Of a stretch of DNA of 64,000 nucleotides, positions 54,661 to 64,000 are shown piece by piece. Each line of letters opens with the position of its first letter. Position 1 is the first letter of the stretch. Where the stretch lies: assembly GCA_003260075.1 (NCBI GenBank), contig QLIY01000024.1, positions 249,744 through 313,743 of the forward strand. The letters run 5' to 3'. The notes below the pieces were generated by a model that did no database searches, was not told the DNA's origin, and saw only the letters and a program-made list of their open reading frames with translations. Source of the DNA: Phallusia mammillata (lineage: Eukaryota > Chordata > Ascidiacea > Phlebobranchia > Ascidiidae). The translations under genes were made by a program, and so were the position numbers.

Positions 54661-57600
54661 CTGTAAAATAAATAACATTAGATTACAACTTGCTGTAAAG
54701 ACTGTAGGTTGTGCAATATAACACAGCGTGTCAAAATTATATTTTTCGTAACAATGACCCCGAAAAAGTATCTAAAAAGCAAGTCAACTTTCTGTTATAA
54801 ACATAAAGGCTGTACTTTTTCTTGAGGGAAGAGTTTGGCATACTTTGAGGAAAATATAAAGGGCATGAAACATGATTTATGTATGAAACATCATTTACTT
54901 AAATTGATTTACTGAATCCATTTATTTATGGTTTTCGCAATGTCACACACGCTAGCAACCTAACAAGGTCACTAACAAAACAAAAACGATCGATCTGGAA
55001 TTTGTAATAAATTTGCAAAAAATGAGTTATCTTCAAAAATGGCCAAGCTGTAAACAAGACACTTAGGTTTGTGTGAAACATGTATATGCGACACACAGTT
55101 GGTGATAACCCAACAAGAAAACGTGCACCATCAATTGCAGTTCGCGGAAAAAGTAATATTCGCCTGAAGTATTTAACCCAGTTCCAGCTAAACACCAAAT
55201 TTGTTTGATTATCTGTAGCCGGCTAAATCAAGCGTTTGAATGCCCACAGGCAATTCGATAAGGGTTCATGTACTGGAATGTTGAAGAGCACGTATTAGCC
55301 CAAATCCTAAACACTTCTGTTGTTTCAAAATTAGGGCTTTTTCTTTTACTTCAGGTTACATGATGCAAACTTCCGCCAAAAGTCGCTAAAACCGGAAATT
55401 CAAAAGAATTTTTAAATTTAAGTTAAAAATTTCTGGTTACTATATGCGTTCGAGTAAACGTTAGGTAATAACATGAAATAAATGCGCTTTTTTAATGACT
55501 AGAATCGTTTGAGTGGGGTCTTGTGCGTCTTATAGCTTGTTGGTTTAGAATTTTGTGGATCTGTAAAGGGTGTTGTAAAAACGAAAGTAGGAAACAGAAA
55601 TCTCGAATATTGGCAAACGAAAACCATTACTCCAAGTAAAGCAAATAGACAATTGTTTATTTTTAACATGTACTTTCCAATTTGCTGCTGGTGTGCATTG
55701 AAGCACAATACTCGGTATCGTTCAGTTAAAGCACCCATGACGCTACTCGAAATATAAGGGGACTGGTCAACCACGCAAGCCTTATCCTACTCCAAACAAA
55801 ACTACAAATGGTTATAATGAACGCATATTTTGTTGCTTAATTGTCTCTGGCAAAACTGGATGAACCAAAATTTGAGCGCCAACAGTGTTTACAAAATATA
55901 TTTAAATTTAATGACGGATATAACGCCCCAAATATACGTAAAAAGCGTCATGCTTTATTGTTTAAATGTTTCGGTAAATATTCATGACATCATCAGTGAT
56001 ATAAGGCTACATAACTCACATATTAAACTGTATTCGCTTTAAATCGCCGACATTAAAAAAGTACAGGGGGCACTGGGCTAAAAATTTAACCAGGAAGCCG
56101 GGCGGTAACACCCATCGTTTGTTTTTGGGCGTTTGGGGAATTGGGTGGGAAATAGGATTGTTGGTCCAACAATACATTATTTCTGTCCAAACTATTTGTG
56201 TGGGTGAAAGGCTTTCATAAAAATCTAAAGTAAAAACTGGGCGTTGGGACATAAAGATCGACAACCCCTGATCTGAAAGGTCAACGGATGACGAGAAACG
56301 CCAGTCAAGTCGCGCGCAACCAACTGTGATTCCTATTATGGCGTCATGGAGGGTTTACCCTTATTCAAACAAACAACCATCAATTTAATACGCCAGTAAC
56401 TGGGGTGGGTAATCCATGTATAAAAGTGAGATAAATGTGCATTTAGCAAATGTTGTACCACAACCATCCCAAGATATTTGGTAATTTGGCTTTTAGTTTG
56501 TTTTTTTCCAGAAAACGGAATTACCATCACCAGACATGGTCACTAACATAATCAAACTTTTTTATTTTGTTAATCAATTTTATATGGGTCTCATTGAAGT
56601 CTGGAAGTTTTCCGTAAACGTAAAAAAACTTTTTCCTGAATCGGTGCCGTTCACTTAAGGTGTGTTGCATTATAATAAGGGCATGGCATGTAATTGAAGC
56701 TGTCATCCGTTAACGAAAAACTCCCATTTTAAATTTGAATCAAAAGGTTTGAAAAGTAGTGAATGTTTGGTTGAACAGAACGTAAAGGCGTCTTACGTAC
56801 ATCGTTTCGCTTGGCTAACTCTTTAAGCCTGGGTGCGCCCGGTTTATTTTGGTAACGTGTAATAATAGCTTTGTGATAACCAATATGAATTTTCAAATTT
56901 GCACCTCCATAAAACGTATTTTTCATCAAGTTAGGGTACTATGAGCCTTCACTGGTTAATTGAAATTTACCCCAAATTTTAACATATAGTACAGGGGTTC
57001 TTAACCTGGGGTGTACGCACCCCCAAGGGGTGCGAGAACTGTTCCTAGGGGGTGCGGGGATGCTGAATCATTAAGGTTGGTTAGGTCTATTCTATTTAAG
57101 CAATTACAGAAGGGGGAGCGAAAATTGGTTAGTGATTTGAAAGGGGGTGCGAAAATTGGTTAGTGATTTGAAAGGGGTGCATCAAGGAAAAAGGTTAAGA
57201 ACCACTGATATAGTAGATAAACCAATTACATATAACACAAAGAAATTAGGGGATTTTAACAGTACAGAAATACAAAAACATCAATTTACAATAAAAAAAC
57301 GTAGCAACAGACAAAATTTATGAGCAAATGAAATCTATTTTAATCAGTAATATTGCTTTCATTTGTTACATTACAGATTTACGACCAAATTTACGAGACC
57401 TAGACATATTTGGTCACAGCGGCTATGATACTTGACGGGCCCAACCTAATACAACGCAGAGCACGATTTCTGTGGTTTGAAAATGACGTCATTAAGCATC
57501 GTTAACCGTCACTGGTGAAGTTGTACTTAACATGGCAAGGCTGAGAAACGAGGGCTTAAATAAAACATATTGAAGCTTCTGGTAGAGGCTTAATAGGGGT

Positions 57601-58607
57601 CTTACAGAAATCCAATAATGATAGTTGTCAATCGCTGCCATGGTTACGATTTTTAACAATGCTATGGTATTTTTTTCAAATCCCACAAGGCTTTGTTGGC
57701 TTTAAATATCGTGCAACATATAATAGCGGTTGTACATTTTGCACATTTCGTGCAAAACAGATTCAAAGGCCGTGCAAAACTTAACATTTTAGATTGATCA
57801 GCCTAATTGGTACGCGGTTTCGTTAAAGGACAAGCAACGCTATTGGCAATTTAGTGCCACTAAACGAGTTTAAGACCTTACACGATATAAACCAACGCAT
57901 GTTTAAACCGCAAATACCAACGCGACCGGCCGAGTTAGAATAGGTGAATCGGCTTTAAGCATGCAAATTGAAGTTATGGACTGGTAAACACAATGTAAAA
58001 CGTTTTCTTTTGATGATGAATCATTGGTATTAGCTGGAGACAGTGGTAATTTCAGCCTTCAAGTGTGTTTAAATCAAACGAATTTTAAATGTTTCACAGT
58101 ATACGATTAATAAACTGACTCCAATAAGACCCTGAAGTACCTTTTTAACAAAAAGCAAGTGCCAACAGATAATATGATACTGTGTTTATCGATATATATC
58201 CAACTAAATCACTTACAAAAACCTGAAGCGTTAACTTACGTTTTAACTGGTTCGTCTTCAATTTCTTTTTCACTTTCCTTCTCATGGGAAATACAACAGC
58301 AACATAGTCTTCTTGCCAATGACCTTCGAAATTGAGTAAGGCAAGCCATAAGCAACAGCAATCCAACTGCAACAACGCCGACCACTACAGTCCTCTTTGT
58401 CTCAGAGTTATTCGAATCGATCGATGGCGGCCTTATGGTCGTCGTGAGTGCTGTTACAGTTGACTGGTTTGACGTCTGGGCAACTAAATCCTCGACGGTT
58501 GAGTTGACGGCTCTCTGGCTGCGTGTGACGCGTTCCAAGAGCGAAAGAGAAGCCTGAGATGCTGTGGCGCTCAGGAAAATGAAATACACAAAAATAGCGG
58601 TCCGCAT
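54312..58607 (-). CDS. Orphan type I single-pass membrane protein with PPxY motif
   Basis: Two minus-strand exons (58240-58607 and 54312-54660) join in phase 2 into 238 residues. Residues 1 to about 19 look like a signal peptide (MRTAIFVYFIFLSATASQAS). A short Ser/Thr-rich ectodomain follows with sequons NST, NQS and NNS. The membrane segment is about 73-93 (VVVGVVAVGLLLLMACL), followed by basic residues and a CCCC cluster (102-105) that could be palmitoylated. The cytoplasmic tail of about 130 residues ends with a proline-rich stretch containing PPSY (211-214), the type of motif bound by WW domains such as those of Nedd4-family ligases. I do not recognise the family. Type I topology and adaptor-like behaviour are inference from these signals. 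Confidence 0.75.
56992..57207. mobile_element. hAT-like MITE, 216 bp, with internal tandem repeat
   Basis: CAGGGGTTCTTAACCTGGGG and AAGGTTAAGAACCACTG are the ends, with perfect 8-bp duplications ATATAGTA at 56984-56991 and 57208-57215. Inside, a ~30-bp unit containing GCGAAAATTGGTTAGTGATT is repeated twice. It lies in the intron of the orphan membrane-protein gene. Confidence 0.88.
58240..58607 (-). CDS. Exon 1: signal peptide, ectodomain, TM
   Basis: ATG at 58607 to a consensus GTAAGT donor after 58240, phase 2. It contains the signal peptide, sequons, TM segment and Cys cluster. Confidence 0.78.
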
Positions 58608-58634
58608 GGTTTGGTTTTAAATCAATATCCTACT

Positions 58635-58644
58635 TATATATATA
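58635..58644 (-). promoter_or_regulatory. Possible TATA element
   Basis: On the minus strand TATATATATAA lies 28-38 bases before the ATG at 58607. If it is used, the 5' UTR would be almost absent, so it may equally be chance in AT-rich DNA. Confidence 0.2.
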
Positions 58645-60230
58645 CGCGCTATATTTTTTCTGTGCGAGAAAAAATGGTAGTGATAAAATGTATGAACGGT
58701 ACTAGCGGTTAAGGAAGTTTTATTTACTGGAAACACTATAGTCGCTGTTCATTTCCTTGCCATCGTATCAAGTGCTATTAAAGCAAGACATAAGATCGCT
58801 TAGTTGGTTTTCCGGGAGGCACTTTAACGAGTTTAGTTGTACTGTTGTACCCTTTTCAAAAACAATTGACAATTTTGTGCCCCGGAGACCAAAATCGAAA
58901 TTACAAGGTTAAGCCAAATTAATTTCTATCTGACTACGGTAATCGCAACAAAACCAATCAAATGATGCTTTTCATTTTGTTTAGCGTTTTATAAGACACG
59001 TCTTTGTTACTGAAACCTTGATACATACAGTTAACAGATATTGAAGGATATGCATAAATAGGCATGTCTTCCATTGCCTATAAACACATACAAATTTCTA
59101 AACAAATTCTGCATATGTAAACCACATCACGTAAACTTCAAAACAAGTTCTGTCCTGTAATTTGAGACTGAAAAGCTTATTCTGTCGTATTCAATTGTTG
59201 TAACCTAGTGTATTACAACCGCACATCTATAAACAAATTACTATCCTTACTTAACATACGCACTATGCAGGCCTGCCGTTAAAGCAAGTTCATTCTAAAC
59301 TTTCATTAAGCAGTAGCAAGTTAGCAGTTTATACATAAACCACAAGGCTGTAAAACCGACTGCCAAATAAGTTATGACTGCTTAAAGCTACAACGCAACG
59401 TGATTATGACGAAACAGAGTGTTTCTCTTGTCCCGTTGTCGTACGAAGAAAACGACTGATTCAAAAAACGTGGAAGCATTTAAGCGTGTCCACGGGTGAC
59501 TTGACAGAAAAACGGTTTCTCAATGCTGCCTTACTGCTGATGACTGAAAGAAACAAAATTTTTTTGGACAATTATGCAACCATGTGAAACTGACTATATG
59601 TGGTAAACATGTTGTTGAAAGGATTGAGTGACGGTCTACGTGACTTTGCCGCATCCACAGGTGGTAAAAAATTTGGGCAAAGGAATATTATGAGTTATGA
59701 CAAAGATAAACCGCTATTCAATCTTTTGAAATAAATTTCTTGTTGTTTTTTGGATGATGCTAAATTTTATCATAATAATGATAAATAGTGTTTTTTTATA
59801 CGAAAGAACGTTTGTTATTTGTACAATTACCTTTATTGTTACTCGCTAAAGCCATATGGGCGAATAAACCCAAGACAAAAACAAAAGGAATCCCCTAAAA
59901 TATTATTGTATGAAACACAACATGCCAAGAATGACAAATTTGGTACAAAGAATTACTTAACCGATAACAAGCGTTTTAGTTTTGCCACTTATTTGTTACT
60001 CTTAATAATCTGTTGCCACTCATAATGTCTGAACGATACGATATAAGCCTTGTTTTTATGCGACTTTGTCTTGAAATCTACAAAAATCACGGAAATAAAC
60101 TCAAATCAATTTTAACTTTGTAAAACAATTCAAAGATATACATTTTACACAAAAAAATTAAACTTTAACCTGCAAATGCCCTAACAATACTTGTCCTAGG
60201 TACACAATAACCTATTTAAAATATATATTA

Positions 60231-60240
60231 CCCCCCCCCC
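60231..60240. other. Poly-C junction between duplicated flanks
   Basis: AAATAAACTCAAATCAATTT and following bases occur from 60093 and again from 60241; the left copy extends to 60230. Confidence 0.6.
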
Positions 60241-63200
60241 AAATAAACTCAAATCAATTTTAACTTTGTAAAACAATTCAAAGATATAAGTTACATTTTA
60301 CACAAAAAAATGTGTTTTTCCGACAATTCATTTTAATTCAAAAACATCTACGCGTTTCCCCAAAACAAAAAATGTTGTAACTCACGATTTAATACTGATC
60401 TCACAACTTTGCATAGAATTTCGATAATTATCAGATTTGTAATTAGCGGGTGTTGCACCATATATCGACAATTTTGAATTATTATTCACCGCCAAAGGCA
60501 TATTACAGTGTCAAAACTCTGAGCAATTTAGTACATGAATAATACCATTGTAAAGGAAAAGTTTTAGATTCAGTGTTTTATATAGACTTGTTTGAATTTT
60601 AGTTGCAAATTAAAAATCCTTTTATCGTTTACATTTTTTAACAAACCTCACTGGAATTCAGATTATCTTAACATCATGAATTTTATCCTGAATTAAACCG
60701 GATTTCGATCTCTTAGTGTGTATCGCAAAAACCTAAGCTTGCACAGCTAAATGCAATTTATTCACTTAAATAAGAAAGTGTAAACTCATGGTGTTCCGGT
60801 AAAAAGAGGTATGGTTTTGTCACGTGCACACGTCAATTTAAGCTCAAATTCAAACTACAATTTTGCCTAAAGCGATGGGCTAGGTGATCTGTTTGCATTT
60901 TAATTGTAGCATTATCCCAAAACGTTTCTCTTGACCTTATTGCCTTATTAAGGTACTTTTTTACAGAAATCTTACAGGCACCTGCTCAAACTGGGACTTG
61001 CCCAGTCACACCAACAACATTACATAACATGGCGCAATCGGGAGAGGCGTCATTGCCACAAAAATGCTAATTTTCGAATTACATAATTATCTTGGTTTTC
61101 GCGAACAAATAATTATTTTACCACGAAAAATAACATCAAATGTCTAATTTTTTTAAACTTTGGAGACTGTTTGGGTAATTTTGGCAACTTTGTTTAAGAA
61201 ATTTGTTGATTTGGTATTATAATGTAAACGTATTTGAGTTTCAAAAAGTACATAAACACTTTCATTCGTTCTTCGAAAATAACTTCTTTAAAATATATAA
61301 AAATATACTAAGTTACGACAAAGTGCTTTAACTAGGTCAATTCACAAAGCTCGCCAGTTTCAGTAAGCAACTTAAAATGGTGTTTGTTTTACACAATAAT
61401 TTATTAGACTTAGACGTAACGTGTTTATTTTCATATATGACTTTATTAAATAATTAAAATCGAATTCAAAGATGCGTAATAACATAAACAAGGACTATTC
61501 CAAACCCTGTTCTGCTTACAACAATTTGTAAATTTTAAAACCTGTAGGAGTCTCCTGTTATGTTTCACATTTTTCTTGTGTCACAATTTGGCATTTGTTG
61601 TTCATTTTATAATTTTTTCTTTATCTTTCATATTTCTATTTCTTTATTGTCTCTTACCTTTCTACATTTTTCTCAATCTCAAATTTTTCAATAAACCAGA
61701 GGTGTGTACAAGTCGATAGGTGCATAGGCCTAAAGGTTGAGTAGACAAATACAGACATGACTTTTTATACCTATTACTTTTAATAAACTGGAGTACAGTA
61801 TACCGACCACCCTACAGCTTGTGCGACCCGTCACCAGCTGCACTGATAAGATATACAGGTGGAAACAGTATACTCCTTGTCTGCAATGTAGACGTTTCAA
61901 AACGAGCGGGAAAGGTTTAGTCATGTAGGCTATCTATTGCGAAATCAAACAACGTTAAGCTTCGTTACGTGACATACAACTGAAATTCACCCAGACCCAT
62001 TTAGAAGAACTATAAATTTGTGTCGCAATTAAACTAAATTGTACCATAAAATCTTTTGCAACGTTGCGTAAACACTTCTAAAAATTTGCAATTGCCCCCA
62101 AGGCATTTAAGTTGATAACACCACATTTATACGGTGTGGTCAAATTCTGCTAAACCTGATATGTGGCATCAATAAATAGGAAAATCTACCAACACCATAC
62201 CTCGCGTCAGCCGCACATTTAGCTTATTTTAGGTGACGCAAAGAGCAGTAAATCCTATTTAAAACGATATGTTTCAAAACAAGCTGCCGATTAGGGCTAT
62301 CAAGCTTGGAGTTAAGTATTATCAATAAAATTTAAATGAAACTAACTTAAAAACTTATATCCTAATGAAAATTTTGTTTGTAAAATTAAAATTTTTAGGT
62401 GGTCCGCTACCCATTTCGATTTCACTCGCTTTCAAAACACAAAATTTATGATTTAACAATGAATAAAAAAATAAACCTTTCAAATAGGTAAGAGTAGGAC
62501 AAAACAAAAAGAAAACAATATGAGACCAGAAATGTGGAACGATAGCAAATATTCTAGCCTGTCATGGACCTGCCAAATGTCTTACCAATTTACCTATTTT
62601 CAAAGTAATCAAACAAAACATCTCTCTTAAATCTAAACGGTACTACTTGTAACTTTAATGCTACCCACTGACAGACAAACACAACTAGAAATTTTGGCTA
62701 CAGGACATTTCTTGTTCCTCCCTTCGTAGCACTTTTTGTGTAATTTTCCACGTTCTGAAGAAGATGAACTTTATTTCAGTGCTTAACACGCCCCCTTATC
62801 CACCCACTAAGCATACGGCGTGTCAAAATTTTATTCAACAGCAAAAAATATATAATGACCTGTTTTGGCCCTAATTAGAAATTGTTTGCTAGAATTCAGA
62901 CCAAGTTATAACGACAGGAAAATAAGTTGTTTGTACACATGCAATAAAACGATTTTTCTGTCAGATTTATGTTGTTGCTAAAAAAACAATCGTCATGCAT
63001 TGCCAAGTACAATGAAACAAAATATGCTGAGGTCACCTTCGTTTTGCCGAGTCACAACTTGCAGCAGACTGCAAAAGATTTGTGGTAAACAACCATTAAC
63101 AAACGACTCTTCTCCAATTTAAAGATTACAAACTTTACCTGGGCCCTCAAACTCACTTTACACTTAAATGTGCAGCATAACAAACAATGTAACATCTCAC

Positions 63201-63378
63201 AAACAAACATACTACAGCGACACAACATCTAGCCTAGGGTTGCCATTCGTCTGACATGGAATTTAGTGTTTAAATCTGCGTCAGGGAGAAATCTTAAAAT
63301 GTACTTAAAAGTCAGGAATTGAAATTAATGTACCAACGGAGAAAGTTTCTAGTAAGTTAGTTAGCTACAACCNAATTA

Positions 63379-63930
63379 TGTAGCCTATAAAAGCTCCAGA
63401 TTTTAAACGGTTAAAGATAAACGCAAACAGTTTTTACAGGTCAACTCTAAAATACATCCAGTAAAGGCATACAAAATATCGTTTGAATCTGATCATAGCC
63501 TCGAAAATGAGAGGCGTGTATCATAAGCGAACGCAGGGCGTGACCGCTTTAATAATGATTTTTGCGCTGTCAACCAATGGTATACAATCTCCAGATGTTA
63601 AACGGGTTAAGATGGACACAAACGGTTTTCACAGGTCAACTCTAAAATACATACAGTAAAGGCATACAAAATATCGTTTAAATCTGATCATAACCTCGAA
63701 AATGAGAGGCGTGCATCATAAGCGAATGCAGGGCATGACCGCTTCAAAAATGATTTTTGCGCTGTCGACCAATGTAGCCTATACAATCTCCAGATGTTAA
63801 ACGGTTTAAGATAAACACAAACGGTTTTCACAAATCAACTCCAAAATACAGCTAGTAAACGCATACAAAACATCGTTTAAATGTGATAATAACTTAAACC
63901 GTTTAAAATCTGGAGCCTGTAGATTAGGGT
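63379..63930. repeat. ~197-bp tandem repeat, about 2.6 copies, with inverted ends
   Basis: CTCCAGATKTTAAACGG recurs at 63393, 63589 and 63788 (periods 196 and 199), and units share ATCGTTT.AATCTGATCATA and GAAAATGAGAGGCGTG. The right end (CCGTTTAAAATCTGGAGCC) is the inverse of the left end, so the array may be the inside of an inverted-repeat element. N at 63373. Confidence 0.75.
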
Positions 63931-64000
63931 TGCCATATTTTATGAAACACAATCCCTGACAAAATTTATCTCGGTTGCGTGAACCCAGTTTTTCTCAAAC

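Larger units (their letters stand above)
58608..64000. other. Right-edge region without recognised gene
   Basis: It is the upstream flank of the orphan membrane-protein gene plus AT-rich DNA. No supportable exon. It contains a poly-C junction at 60231-60240 and a tandem repeat from about 63379. Confidence 0.5.

Overview
This is a eukaryotic, AT-rich, intron-containing window. Gene content, compact exons and very high apparent heterozygosity point to a tunicate such as Ciona. That assignment is inference from an ERK1/2 with chordate-like intron positions, a two-PDZ NHERF-like scaffold, splice acceptors hard against start codons (as expected where spliced-leader trans-splicing occurs), and allelic duplications across gaps. 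No bacterial features, operons, rRNA genes or intact tRNAs were seen.

Layout. 1-5.3 kb: first two exons of a minus-strand type II membrane PC-esterase (SGNH/GDSL-like) gene, whose catalytic exons are not in the window. 5.3-10.25 kb: intergenic space between two divergent paralogs, with an old internal duplication. 10.25-14.19 kb: the complete four-exon plus-strand PC-esterase paralog with GDS and DxxH catalytic blocks. 14.2-21.6 kb: intergenic DNA rich in small DNA transposons and assembly junctions. 21.6-29.4 kb: minus-strand ERK1/2 MAP kinase, six exons supported, last few residues unresolved. 29.4-40.7 kb: gene-poor and MITE-rich. 40.77-50.38 kb: plus-strand NHERF/EBP50-like scaffold with two PDZ domains, nine exons proposed. 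50.4-54.3 kb: nothing convincing. 54.3-58.6 kb: minus-strand two-exon orphan type I membrane protein with a PPxY motif. 58.6-64 kb: no gene; a ~197-bp tandem repeat at the right edge.

The genes are functionally separate (Golgi/secretory esterases, ERK signalling, membrane scaffold, orphan membrane protein); I see no cluster logic except the divergent PC-esterase pair. The most striking non-genic structure is twofold. First, many non-autonomous hAT-like elements have clear terminal inverted repeats and 8-bp target-site duplications, several of them perfect. Second, about twenty poly-C runs, mostly 10-12 bases, mostly sit between near-identical direct copies of flanking sequence. The second pattern is best read as assembly gaps written as C with unmerged haplotype ends, and it affects intron sizes and probably one exon of the PDZ gene. 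I found no convincing previously undescribed biological system.
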